Origin: Gemmatimonadaceae bacterium | GTDB taxonomy: Bacteria; Gemmatimonadota; Gemmatimonadetes; Gemmatimonadales; Gemmatimonadaceae | NCBI GenBank assembly: GCA_025453745.1 | Contig: JALOPS010000005.1 | Span: 1-33,699 of the forward strand | Length of the DNA: 33,699 nucleotides | Reading direction: 5' to 3' | Part shown: piece after piece, positions 15,363-24,338 of the stretch | Layout: each line of letters begins with the position of its first letter | How positions within the stretch are numbered: position 1 is the first letter of the stretch | Position numbers and translations under genes: made by a program | The notes under the pieces: generated by a model | The model's input: only the letters and a program-made list of their open reading frames with translations | Database searches by the model: none | Told to the model about the DNA's origin: nothing

Positions 15363-16619
15363 ATGCAGAAGCGGGAGTTCCTCAGGTCGCTCGGCCAGGT
15401 GTCGCTCGGCGCGGTGCTCGCGCCCGAGCTCCTGACGTATGCGCACCGCACGGCGCCCGAGGCGCTCGCGCGCGACGGCGACTTCTGGGAGTCGGTGCGT
15501 GGCGGCTATCGCCTCGTCCCCGACTACATCAATCTCGAAAACGGCTACTACTCGATGCAGTCGAGTGCCGTGCTCGAGCAGTACGTCTCGCACGTGCGCG
15601 CCATCAACTACCAGGCGTCGCGGTACATGCGCACCGTGCAGAGCGACGATGCGCTCGAGACGCGGCGACAGCTCGCCGCACTCGCCGGCTGCGCCGTCGA
15701 GGAACTGATCGTCACGCGCAACACCACCGAGTCGCTCGACACGGTCATTGCCGGCTACGACTGGAAGCCCGGCGATGAAGCGGTGATGGCCGCGCAGGAC
15801 TATGGCGCGATGCTCGATCAGTTCCGGCTCATGGCGCGGCGGCATGGCCTGGTCAATCGCGTGGTGTCGTTGCCGTTCGACCCTGCGACGGACGACGAGG
15901 TCGTGCAGCTCTACGCCAACGCGATCACGCCGAAGACGCGCCTCCTGATGGTCTGCCATCTCGTGAACATCACGGGGCACATCCTGCCGATCCGGAAGAT
16001 CGCCGAGATGGCGCACGCGCGTGGCGTCGACGTGCTGGTCGACGGGGCGCACGCCTTCGCGCAGCTCGAGTTCCGTATTCCCGACCTCGGTGTGGACTAC
16101 TACGGGGCGAGCTTGCACAAATGGCTGGGCGCGCCGCTCGGTGCGGGGATGCTCTATGTGCGGCGCGAGAAGATCGCCGGCCTCTGGCCCGTCTTCGGCG
16201 ATGCGGTGAGCACGCCTGATGACGATATCCGCAAGCTCAATCATCGCGGCACGCATCCGGTGCATACCGATCTCGCCATTCGCGACGCGATCGCCGCGCA
16301 CCAGGCCATCGGCATCCAGCGCAAGGAGGCGCGGTTGCGCTATCTGCAGCGCTACTGGAGCGACCAGGTGCGCGACCGGCCGAACGTGGTGCTCAACACT
16401 CCGCGCGACCCGGTGCGCTCGTGCGCGATTGCCAACGTGGGCGTGACGAGCATGCCCCCGCGCGAACTGCATCGCCGGCTGTTCGACGAGCACAAGGTGT
16501 GGACGGTGGCGATCGACAACGCCGGGGTACGCGGCGTGCGCGTCACACCGCATCTGTATACCACGACGGCAGAGCTCGACACGTTCGTGGGCGCGCTTGG
16601 GGTGCTGGCCAGGGGATAA
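15363..16619 (+). CDS. Class V aminotransferase (isopenicillin-N epimerase-like), probably exported
   Basis: This 418-residue PLP-dependent enzyme belongs to fold type I. The PLP lysine is Lys253 in SLHKWLGAPLGAGML, and Asp227 of VDGAHAFAQLEF contacts the pyridine nitrogen. The TRNTTESLDTVIAGYDW segment cradles the phosphate. The family includes cysteine desulfurase-like and isopenicillin-N epimerase-like proteins, and the substrate cannot be read. The N-terminus MQKREFLRSLGQVSLGAVLAP resembles a Tat signal with a KR pair in place of RR. Export of a cofactor-loaded enzyme through Tat is plausible but not certain. AGGAG at 15353-15357 fixes ATG 15363. It lies between two subtilase genes, the first divergent and the second in the same direction. 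Confidence 0.88.
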   Translation: MQKREFLRSLGQVSLGAVLAPELLTYAHRTAPEALARDGDFWESVRGGYRLVPDYINLENGYYSMQSSAVLEQYVSHVRAINYQASRYMRTVQSDDALETRRQLAALAGCAVEELIVTRNTTESLDTVIAGYDWKPGDEAVMAAQDYGAMLDQFRLMARRHGLVNRVVSLPFDPATDDEVVQLYANAITPKTRLLMVCHLVNITGHILPIRKIAEMAHARGVDVLVDGAHAFAQLEFRIPDLGVDYYGASLHKWLGAPLGAGMLYVRREKIAGLWPVFGDAVSTPDDDIRKLNHRGTHPVHTDLAIRDAIAAHQAIGIQRKEARLRYLQRYWSDQVRDRPNVVLNTPRDPVRSCAIANVGVTSMPPRELHRRLFDEHKVWTVAIDNAGVRGVRVTPHLYTTTAELDTFVGALGVLARG

Positions 16620-16651
16620 GCACCCGGACCAGCGGCCAATCCGTCGGGTCA

Positions 16652-16679
16652 GGCGCGTCGCCGCACGCCGCGGTGCGCC
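16652..16679 (+). terminator. 10-bp hairpin after the aminotransferase gene, likely terminator
   Basis: GGCGCGTCGC pairs with GCGGTGCGCC across an 8-nt loop, 32 bp after the stop codon. Two neighbouring pairs are G-U wobbles that exist only in the plus-strand RNA. This favours a role in the aminotransferase transcript. There is no T-tract. Confidence 0.42.
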
Positions 16680-16871
16680 ATGAGGGCTCGCTCCGCGGGC
16701 GCGATGCATTCGTTCTGACGCTCGCGGTTCATGCCGTGATGGTTCTGACGCGCGGAGCGACCGATACGGCCGTGGCCGCTCAAGTTCACCACCGGAGTGC
16801 CGATACGGGCACGCAATGCGGGCATTCCATCCGAGTGCCCCACCGTCGCGCGCCCCTGCCCTCCGGTCGTC

Positions 16872-18860
16872 ATGCTCCGTCCCTCACGCCGTCTCGCGTC
16901 GCTCCTGTCGCTGCTCGTCGTCGCCGCGTGCGGTGACGTTACTCCCGTCGCCGTGCAGGACCTTACCGTCACGGCCTCGAGCGACAGCACGCCACCGTCC
17001 GCGTCGCGCGGCCCGACGACCATCACCGTGGTCGCGCTGCAGGACGGGACACTCCCGGTCTCCACGGTGGCGCGCGGCATCCTCGCGCAGCGGGCGCCTC
17101 GCGCGTCGCTCGACTCGCTGACGGTGTTCGATGGTGTGCGGATGTTCTCGATTCCGCTCACCGAGCAGGAAGCCGAGGCCGTACTCGGTGACGAACAGGT
17201 CGCCGAGGCGGAGCCGATCAAGACGGCGACCATCGAAAGCAGCACGACGTCGTGGGCGCTCGACCGGCTCGATCAGCGCAGTCTGCCGCTCGACGGTCGC
17301 ATGCAGCTGCGTGGCGACGGCGGCGGCACGCACCTCTACATCCTCGATACCGGGACGCGCGGTGACCACGTGGATTTCAGCGGTCGCGTGGCGCGCGGCG
17401 CCAACCTCGTCGGCACGACCATCTCTGGCGCGAGCGGCAACACCGACTGTCAGGGGCATGGCACGCTGGTCGCGTCGTCTGCGGCCGGGGCGACGTACGG
17501 GGTGGCCCGTGGTGCATTGATCATCCCGCTCGCCGTCATGGGGTGCGACGGGCGCGGCTCGTCGCTCGAGATCGTGCGCGGCGTGGACTATGTGTTGCGA
17601 CAGTTCCGTGCGAACCCGTCGATCCCCGTGGTCGTCAACATGTCGCTCGGTGTGACCGGCGGCAGCACGGTGGTCGACAATGCCGTACGCCGTGCGATCA
17701 CGGCAGGGATCACCGTTGTCGTCGCGGCGGGGAACAGCGCACTCGATGCGTGCACGGTGTCGCCTGCGCGCGTGCCCGACGCCATCACCGTGGGCGCCAG
17801 CGATGTGAACGATCGCGTGGCGTCGTTCAGCAACGTGGGCCGCTGCGTCGACCTCTTCGCACCGGGGGTCGAGGTGCCGAGCGCCTCACGCGGGTCGCCC
17901 ACGTCTGTCCAGCTCTGGAACGGCACCTCGGCGGCGGCGCCGTACGTCGCCGGGCTCGCGGCCGTATACCTGCAGCAGTTCCCGCGCGCCACACCGGCAC
18001 AGGTCCGCGCCGCGCTCGTCACCGGCAGCACCGGCAACAGCCTCACCGCGTTGCGCGGGACGGGCACACCCAATCGACTCGCATTCAGCGGCGTGACCGG
18101 TAGCACGGGTGGTGCGCCGAGCGGATCGGGCGCCCTCGCGGCGGCGACGGTGAACTGCACACGCCGCGTGTGCGTGTTCGATGGGCGCAGCTCTGCGGCG
18201 GGGACGGGGTCCACCTGGTTCTGGCGCTTCAGCGACGGTGACACGGCGTCGGGTCAGACGGTGTCGCGGGTCTTCGCGCAGAATGGCGACGTGCGCGGCG
18301 ATCTCACCGTGACCGACGCCACCGGGCAGCAGGGCACGGCCAGCGTGCTTGCGCGCGTGATCGACTCGCTCCCCGTGGCGCGACTGACGGGCAGTTGCAC
18401 GCGCCTGGCGTGCAGCTTCTCCGCCGCGTCGTCGACGGACGACGGCGAGATCTGGAACTACGTCTGGGATTTCGGCGATGGCACGGTCGTTCGCGGTATC
18501 TCGGCGACGGCCAATCGCACGTATGCGCAACCGGGCAACTACACCGCGCGCGTCACCGTGACCGACGACGTGGGGCAGACGCATACTGCCACCGTGATCG
18601 CGCGTGCGACGCCCGAGCCGCCACTCGCGCGTTTCACCGTGGCGTGCAATGGCAGACTCTGCACGTTCGACGCGACGGCAACGACGGACCCCGGCGGCTC
18701 GATTGCCAGCTATGCGTGGACGTTTGGTGATCGCACCACGGGGACGGGGGTGCGCACGCAGCGCCGCTACGCGACCGGTGGAAGCTTCACGGTGCTGCTC
18801 CGCGCGACGAGCACCAGTGGCGCCCTGGGTGAAGCGCGCGTGACACTGCGCGTGCAGTAG
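16872..18860 (+). CDS. S8-family serine protease lipoprotein with three PKD-like domains
   Basis: This 662-residue secreted protease starts with a lipoprotein signal (LVVAAC, Cys20). A propeptide-like region follows (about 50-118). The subtilase domain has Asp159 (LYILDTGTRGDHVDF), His196 (QGHGTLVASS), Asn288 and Ser353 (WNGTSAAAPYVAG). His-Gly-Thr-Leu replaces the common His-Gly-Thr-His, but the catalytic histidine is kept. After a Gly/Ser linker (about 407-422), three PKD-like beta-sandwich repeats occupy about 423-498, 500-579 and 584-662. Each has a W-x-F-x-D/G type core (WFWRFSDGD, YVWDFGDGT, YAWTFGDRT) and its own cysteine pair (429/434, 509/514, 592/597). PKD domains in proteases usually bind substrate or polymer. 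ATG 16872 is chosen because it begins the signal peptide; the frame is open further upstream. Confidence 0.9.
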   Translation: MLRPSRRLASLLSLLVVAACGDVTPVAVQDLTVTASSDSTPPSASRGPTTITVVALQDGTLPVSTVARGILAQRAPRASLDSLTVFDGVRMFSIPLTEQEAEAVLGDEQVAEAEPIKTATIESSTTSWALDRLDQRSLPLDGRMQLRGDGGGTHLYILDTGTRGDHVDFSGRVARGANLVGTTISGASGNTDCQGHGTLVASSAAGATYGVARGALIIPLAVMGCDGRGSSLEIVRGVDYVLRQFRANPSIPVVVNMSLGVTGGSTVVDNAVRRAITAGITVVVAAGNSALDACTVSPARVPDAITVGASDVNDRVASFSNVGRCVDLFAPGVEVPSASRGSPTSVQLWNGTSAAAPYVAGLAAVYLQQFPRATPAQVRAALVTGSTGNSLTALRGTGTPNRLAFSGVTGSTGGAPSGSGALAAATVNCTRRVCVFDGRSSAAGTGSTWFWRFSDGDTASGQTVSRVFAQNGDVRGDLTVTDATGQQGTASVLARVIDSLPVARLTGSCTRLACSFSAASSTDDGEIWNYVWDFGDGTVVRGISATANRTYAQPGNYTARVTVTDDVGQTHTATVIARATPEPPLARFTVACNGRLCTFDATATTDPGGSIASYAWTFGDRTTGTGVRTQRRYATGGSFTVLLRATSTSGALGEARVTLRVQ

Positions 18861-18869
18861 TCTCGCGCG

Positions 18870-19316
18870 TCAATGCACGAGCCGCGCGACCGTGCCCCCT
18901 ACGCGGTCGCGCAGCGTGGCAGAGTAGGCGGACTGCTCGCGCCGCTTGACACTGTCGGGCTGCAGTCGCTCGCCGGCGGCGCTCAACGCGGCGCTGAGTC
19001 CGGCGAGTTGCGCCGAATCACGCAGCAGGAAGACCCGCATGTGCGTCCACGGGAGCGTGCTGTCGTTCGCGAGATACGTGGCGACCGAGAGAAACGCGCC
19101 GCGGCGCTGTGCCTCGCGATCGATGGGCTCGGCGACCTCGCGTACGTACCGCGTGTATGCGTCGAGCTGGCCAGGGCGTGCGCGCCAGAAATAGATCTGT
19201 GCGAGCGTGGCCTGCGCGACGGGATCGGCGGCCAGCGTGGGCGCGTGCGTCGCGCGGGCACACGCCGAGAGGATGAGCAGCGTCGCGAGTGCGACGGAGC
19301 GGCGGCGCAGGGCCAT
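18870..19316 (-). CDS. Small putative lipoprotein, hypothetical
   Basis: This 148-residue protein has a clear lipoprotein signal (residues 1-19, ATLLILSAC). The rest, with QIYFWRARPGQLDAYTRYVREVAEPIDREAQRRGAF, then MRVFLLRDSAQLAGLSAAL, recalls dimeric alpha-beta barrel proteins of the NIPSNAP/ABM sort. A beta strand with an aromatic is followed by a long helix, twice. That fold assignment is inference, and no catalytic residues are evident. Its stop lies 9 bp from the stop of the convergent PKD-containing protease, and its start is divergent from the second VPS10-type gene by 208 bp. I do not recognise a specific family. Confidence 0.7.
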   Translation of the reverse strand: MALRRRSVALATLLILSACARATHAPTLAADPVAQATLAQIYFWRARPGQLDAYTRYVREVAEPIDREAQRRGAFLSVATYLANDSTLPWTHMRVFLLRDSAQLAGLSAALSAAGERLQPDSVKRREQSAYSATLRDRVGGTVARLVH

Positions 19317-19524
19317 GGCAGTCTGGTGGGTGGACGGGACAGTCGCCGAGCGGTCTGAACGTGCGCACGATGTCGCGGCGCGGACAGGGGCTCGCGGTGC
19401 GCCAGACGGCGACGCACCTTGAGGTTCGGCGCGACGCCGCGCCGCCACGCCCCCGGTCCGCCGTTGGTGCCGGGTGCCGCCCCCGCCGTTTCGTCGCCCT
19501 GCGACGCTTCCAGGACGTCGTCCC

Positions 19525-22500
19525 ATGCCTGCCTCAGCTCTTCGCCGCGCGCTCGTCGCGCTCCTCGTGACCGGCGTCGTCACCGCCGACCTCCCCGCAC
19601 AGGACAGCACGCTCTACTCCGCGCTGCACTGGCGTCATGTCGGCCCCATTCGCGGTGGGCGCGCGCGTGTGGCCACGGGCGTGACCGGGCAACTGACGAC
19701 GCTCTACATCGGCTTCGACAACGGCGGGCTGTGGCGCTCCACCGACTTTGGCGCGAACTGGGTATCGCTCTTCGATGGGCAGTCCACCGGGTCGATCGGT
19801 GCGATGGCCGCCGCACCGTCCGATCCGAACGTGCTCTATGTCGGGAGCGGTGCAGGGATCATTCGCCCCGATCTCGCGGTGGGCAACGGGATGTACAAGT
19901 CGACCGATGCGGGGAAGACGTGGACGCATCTCGGTCTGCGCGACACGCGTATGATCGCAATGGTCGATGTCGACCCGCGCAACGCCGATCGCCTGTTTGT
20001 CGCTGCGCTTGGCCACCCGTACGGTCCGAATGAGGAGCGCGGGATCTTCCGCAGTACAAACGGGGGACGGACGTTCGAGAAGGTGCTGTACAAGGATGCG
20101 TACACGAGCGGCAACGATGTGCGCATCGATCCCTCGAATCCCGACGTGGTGTATGCGGCGCTCTGGCAGCAGCAGCAAAGCTTCATCGAAGGGCAGGGCT
20201 TTGGCGGCGGCAATGGTGGGCTGTTCAAGTCGGTGGATGGCGGTACCACGTGGACGCCGATGACGGCGGGGTTGCCGGCGGTGCATCAGGCAAACTTGGC
20301 GCTCGCGCCGAGCAATCCGCGCGTGCTCTATGTGATTGCCGCGGCGCTGCCGACAGCGGCCGGTGCGCCCATCGCGAGTGGCCCGGTGGGGATCTACAAG
20401 TCGGTCGATGGCGGCGCGTCGTGGTATCTCGCCGCGAGTCCACCGGGCGAAGGAGCGCGCACGCCCGACCAGCGTCCGCTCGCGCGCATCGGTGGTGGCG
20501 ACCTGCCGACGCTGACCGTCGATCCGACCAACGAGAACGTGCTGTACAGCTCGTCCGTCGTGCTGTGGCGCAGCGAGGATGGCGGGCGGACGTGGAGTGC
20601 CGTGCGCGGCGCACCCGGCGGCGACGACTATCAGCGCACGTGGATTCATCCGACGAATCCCAACATCATCCTCACCGCCACCGATCAGGGCGCGGTGGTG
20701 TCGGCCAATCGTGGCGAGTCGTGGAGCGACTGGTACAACCAGCCCACGGCGGCGATGTATCACGTCACGGCGGACGACGCATTTCCCTATCGCCTCTGCG
20801 GGGGGCAGCAGGACTCGGGTTCGGCGTGCGTGCCCAGCCGCTCGGGCGACGGCAAGATCACCTTCAGCGACTGGCACCCGGTCAACATCCAGGAGTACGG
20901 CATCGCCGCACCCGACCCGCGTGATCCGGACGTGATCTTCGGCAGTCAGCGCGGCAACGTGACGAAGTACGATCGCCGCACCAAGCAGACGGTGCTCGTG
21001 GGGCCCGACATGACGGCCGTGGGCCCCAACGGGGAGCGGTACAACCGCAACGTGCGCACGATGCCGCTGCACTTCTCGCCGATCAACCGTGACCTGCTCT
21101 TCTACGTGTCCAATGCGGTGTGGAAGAGCGCCGACCGCGGGCAGTCGTGGACGCGTATCAGTCCGGACCTCACGCGGCAGTCGTGGGCGGTGCCAACCAA
21201 TGCCGGGCAGTACGCGAGCACCGTGAAGCCGGCGCCAGCAGGCGCGATCACCGCACTCGCGCCGTCTGCACGTGACGTGCGCGTCCTGTGGGCCGGCACC
21301 GACGATGGCCATGTACAGGTGACGATGAACGGCGGCACCTCATGGACCAACGTCACGCCCCCCGCCGTCAAGCCGTGGACGCGCATCTTCAACATCGATG
21401 CGGGGCGGCACGACGCGCGCACGGCGTACGTGGCGGCCAACACGCTGCGCCTCGACGAGCTCACGCCGCGCTTCTATCGCACGCACGACGGCGGTGCCAC
21501 CTGGACGGACATCAGCGTCGGGCTGCCGCCGGATGCGGTGGCCAATTCCATTCGTGAAGACCCGCGCGTGAGCGGGCTGCTCTACGCGGCAACCGATCAC
21601 CAGGTGTGGGTCTCGTTCGACGATGGGAGCTCGTGGTCGTCGCTCAAGCAGAACATGCCGACGATTTCGGTACGCGATCTGCGCGTGAAGGACGACTCCT
21701 CCTGCCTCTGCAGCGATCTGGTGGTGGGCACGCACGGGCGCGGCTTCTGGATTCTCGACAACATCACGCCGCTTCGGCAGATCGCCGCAGCACGCGCAGC
21801 GCGGAGTGCCCATCGGGCGCATCTCTTTGCGCCGTCGCGTGCGGTGCGCGTGCGCTTCGCCACCAACGATCCCACGCCGTGGCCGCCCGAGGTCCCCGGT
21901 GGCGAGAACCCGATGCCCGGCGCGGCGATCGACTATCTGCTGCCGCGTGACGCGTCGCAGCCGATCACGCTCGAGATCCTCGATGCGGCGGGGCGTCTGG
22001 TGCGGCGTCACGTCAGCGCCGCCGCGCCGCTCGCGCCGCATCCGGGTGTGGATCCCGCGAATTACGACGCCGTCTGCAGGCGCACGCCGACGGCGCCGTT
22101 CTGCGCCTTTCCGCTCTACTGGCCCGCACCGCCCATCGTGCTCTCCGGCGCAGCAGGGATGCATCGCTTCCATTGGGATCTGCACTTCGATCCGGTCGTC
22201 GCGGACGATGAGAAGATCACCGGCGCACTCGACGCCACCGGTGCGGTGCCGCGACGGACGTATCCGTCACCGACGGCGCCGTGGGCACCTCCCGGTCGCT
22301 ACACCGTGCGACTCACCGTCGACGGCCAGCCTTACGAGCAGCCGCTCACGGTGCATCTCGATCCGCGTGTGCGCACATCGGCCGCCGGGTTGGCGCAGTT
22401 GCACGCGCTCACCACGTCGCTCTATCGCGGTGCGCAGGACGCGTATCGGGCATACGAGGCCGCACGTGCGCTCGGCGGACAGCTCGCCGGGGCGACAGAC

Positions 22501-22821
22501 GCCGACGCAATCGCGCTCCGTGCACAGCTCGACTCGCTCGCACCGGCGATGACATCGCCGCGATCGATCGCGGCGATTCGCCGTCGGCCCGCGGCCGCTG
22601 GTGCACCGACGCTCATGGGTGCGAGCGATGCGCAATTGGCGGCCGCGCTCGCGATGCACGACGCGGACGTGACGCCGACGGCGCGACAGCTCGCCGCCGC
22701 CACGACGGCGCGCGCCCAGGCGACGCAGGCGTTGGCGGCGTGGACGCGCCTGAGGACGACGAGGCTCGCCGCGCTCAACGCGAAGCGACGGGCGGCGGGG
22801 CTGCCGACGGTGGGGCAGTAG
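19525..22821 (+). CDS. VPS10/sortilin-type Asp-box beta-propeller protein, exported (paralogue)
   Basis: This 1098-residue protein has a signal peptide (RRALVALLVTGVVTADLPAQ). It opens like its paralogue with YSALHWRHVGPIRGGRARVATG. Asp-box repeats include STDFGANW, STDAGKTW, STNGGRTF, SVDGGTTW, SVDGGASW and SEDGGRTW. A cysteine-bearing segment CGGQQDSGSACVPS matches the paralogue's CGAQQDNSTLCGPS. The region after about residue 770 (HRAHLFAPSRAVRVRF, then GMHRFHWDLHFDPV) is a beta-sandwich and helical tail. Function is unknown; family members are often labelled glycosyl hydrolases or sortilin-like. ATG 19525 starts the signal peptide; an earlier in-frame ATG at 19474 would spoil it. The last 47 bp overlap the convergent permease gene. 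Confidence 0.86.
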   Translation: MPASALRRALVALLVTGVVTADLPAQDSTLYSALHWRHVGPIRGGRARVATGVTGQLTTLYIGFDNGGLWRSTDFGANWVSLFDGQSTGSIGAMAAAPSDPNVLYVGSGAGIIRPDLAVGNGMYKSTDAGKTWTHLGLRDTRMIAMVDVDPRNADRLFVAALGHPYGPNEERGIFRSTNGGRTFEKVLYKDAYTSGNDVRIDPSNPDVVYAALWQQQQSFIEGQGFGGGNGGLFKSVDGGTTWTPMTAGLPAVHQANLALAPSNPRVLYVIAAALPTAAGAPIASGPVGIYKSVDGGASWYLAASPPGEGARTPDQRPLARIGGGDLPTLTVDPTNENVLYSSSVVLWRSEDGGRTWSAVRGAPGGDDYQRTWIHPTNPNIILTATDQGAVVSANRGESWSDWYNQPTAAMYHVTADDAFPYRLCGGQQDSGSACVPSRSGDGKITFSDWHPVNIQEYGIAAPDPRDPDVIFGSQRGNVTKYDRRTKQTVLVGPDMTAVGPNGERYNRNVRTMPLHFSPINRDLLFYVSNAVWKSADRGQSWTRISPDLTRQSWAVPTNAGQYASTVKPAPAGAITALAPSARDVRVLWAGTDDGHVQVTMNGGTSWTNVTPPAVKPWTRIFNIDAGRHDARTAYVAANTLRLDELTPRFYRTHDGGATWTDISVGLPPDAVANSIREDPRVSGLLYAATDHQVWVSFDDGSSWSSLKQNMPTISVRDLRVKDDSSCLCSDLVVGTHGRGFWILDNITPLRQIAAARAARSAHRAHLFAPSRAVRVRFATNDPTPWPPEVPGGENPMPGAAIDYLLPRDASQPITLEILDAAGRLVRRHVSAAAPLAPHPGVDPANYDAVCRRTPTAPFCAFPLYWPAPPIVLSGAAGMHRFHWDLHFDPVVADDEKITGALDATGAVPRRTYPSPTAPWAPPGRYTVRLTVDGQPYEQPLTVHLDPRVRTSAAGLAQLHALTTSLYRGAQDAYRAYEAARALGGQLAGATDADAIALRAQLDSLAPAMTSPRSIAAIRRRPAAAGAPTLMGASDAQLAAALAMHDADVTPTARQLAAATTARAQATQALAAWTRLRTTRLAALNAKRRAAGLPTVGQ

Positions 22822-24169
22822 TCGGCGCGCCGTGCCGCGTACGCGCAATGCCGATGACACCACACGCCACCAGCGCCGTCGCGACGACCTCCATGCGATG
22901 GGCGGGGTGCACCAGCATCACGCCCAGCACCACCACGATGAACGCCATTGCTCCCAGCGTGATCCACGGGAAGCCCCACATGCGGAGCAGCGGGCGCGCC
23001 CCGGAGGCATCGAGCGCGCGCCGCGTGCGATACTGGCTCCACGCAATCACGAAGTAGACCAGCAGCGCGATCGCCCCACTGGTGTTCATGAGAAACGCGA
23101 ACACGCGATCGGGCACCACGTAGTTGGCCACCGTGGCGAGCACGCCCACGAGCACCGACCAGAGCACTGCGGCGCGTGGCGTGCCCGCAGCGGTCGTGCG
23201 ACGCCACGACGGCGGTGCGTCGCCCCGTTCGGCCAGCGACCAGAGCATGCGTGATGCGGTGTAGATCGCCGAATTCAGGCAGCTCGCCACCGCCGTGAGA
23301 ATCACGAGATCCATCACTGTCTTCGCCCCGCCGATCCCGATCACCTCGAGTGTGCGCTGATACGCGCCCACCACCGGCAACTGCGGGTCGCGCCACGAGA
23401 CGAGCGAGGTGACCACGAAGATCGTGCCGAGATAGAAGAGGCAGATGCGCCAGATGACCGAGTTCGTGGCCTGCACGATCTGCTCGGCGGGGCGCTCGGA
23501 CTCCGACGCAGCGATCGTGACGATCTCGGTCCCCATGAACGAGAACATCGTGCCGAGCATCGCGATCAGCACCGTCGTGATGCCGTTGGGGAGAAAGCCG
23601 CCGTCGGCCGTCAGGCGCGACACGCCCGAGATGGGGGACCCGGGCAGCACCCCGAGAATCGCGGCCACGCCGACGCCCAGAAAGAGCACGATCGCGACCA
23701 CCTTGATGAGCGCAAACCAGAACTCGAACTCGCCGTAGTTCCGGACCGAGAAGAGATTCGTGAGCGTGAGTGCCACCGTGACCGCCAGCGCCCATCCCCA
23801 CATGGGCACCGCGGGCATCCATGCGTTGAGAATGGCCCCCGCCACGTTGGCCTCGAGCGGAATGACGAGCACCCAGAACCACCAGTAGAGCCACCCGATC
23901 GTGAAGCCGGCCCAGCGACCGATCGCCCGATCGGCGTAGGTCGAAAACGATCCCGTATCGGGCGAGGCGACGGCCATCTCGCCGAGCATGCGCATGATGA
24001 GGACCACGAGCGTGCCGGCGAGTGCGTACGCCAGGATCGCGCCGGGACCAGCGCTCGCCACCACGCGACCGGATCCCACAAAGAGTCCGGCGCCGATGAT
24101 CCCCGCGATGGAGAGCATCGTGATGTGGCGCGGCTTGAGGCCGGTCGCGAGCGATTCAGCAGCTGCCAT
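22775..24169 (-). CDS. Amino-acid permease, GabP-like (APC superfamily)
   Basis: This 464-residue protein with about twelve membrane helices imports an amino acid with protons. The N-terminal motif KPRHITMLSIAGIIGAGLFVGSG is the family hallmark. The block MGRMLGEMAVASP-like (read as MRMLGEMAVASPDTGSFSTY) and IGWLYWWFWVLVIPLEANVAG are strikingly like gamma-aminobutyrate permease GabP as I recall it. The substrate could be GABA or a related amino acid, which remains inference. ATG 24169 starts nearest the conserved region; GTG 24202 would add eleven residues. It is divergent from a second permease gene (169 bp between starts). Its proline- and alanine-rich C-terminal codons overlap the end of the convergent VPS10-type gene. 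Confidence 0.88.
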   Translation of the reverse strand: MAAAESLATGLKPRHITMLSIAGIIGAGLFVGSGRVVASAGPGAILAYALAGTLVVLIMRMLGEMAVASPDTGSFSTYADRAIGRWAGFTIGWLYWWFWVLVIPLEANVAGAILNAWMPAVPMWGWALAVTVALTLTNLFSVRNYGEFEFWFALIKVVAIVLFLGVGVAAILGVLPGSPISGVSRLTADGGFLPNGITTVLIAMLGTMFSFMGTEIVTIAASESERPAEQIVQATNSVIWRICLFYLGTIFVVTSLVSWRDPQLPVVGAYQRTLEVIGIGGAKTVMDLVILTAVASCLNSAIYTASRMLWSLAERGDAPPSWRRTTAAGTPRAAVLWSVLVGVLATVANYVVPDRVFAFLMNTSGAIALLVYFVIAWSQYRTRRALDASGARPLLRMWGFPWITLGAMAFIVVVLGVMLVHPAHRMEVVATALVACGVIGIARTRHGAPTTAPPSAAPPPVASR

Positions 24170-24338
24170 GTCGGGCTGCAGCAGGACCGTGGCCCCCGGC
24201 ACGCTGGCAGGGAGGCGGCGCGGGTCGCGCCTGGGGTGCGGAGCATGTGCCCGACGCGATCATGCGCATGCGCCCACAGTGCCACCCGGTCTTCGGCAAG
24301 GGAAGTAGCTTCTGCGCGTCTCCTTCCCACCTCCCCGC

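Noticed and set aside
16649-16732. Tiny minus-strand reading frame in the gap after the aminotransferase
   Set aside because: About 27 codons, arginine-rich, no ribosome binding site, and it covers the likely terminator hairpin.
16712-16751. Short direct repeat GTTCTGACGC at 16712 and 16742
   Set aside because: Only ten bases twice at 30-bp spacing in an intergenic region; it could be chance and no third copy is visible.
19428-19443. Hairpin GGCGCG/CGCGCC between the small lipoprotein and second VPS10-type gene
   Set aside because: It lies between divergent starts, not after a stop, and a 6-bp GC stem is expected by chance here.
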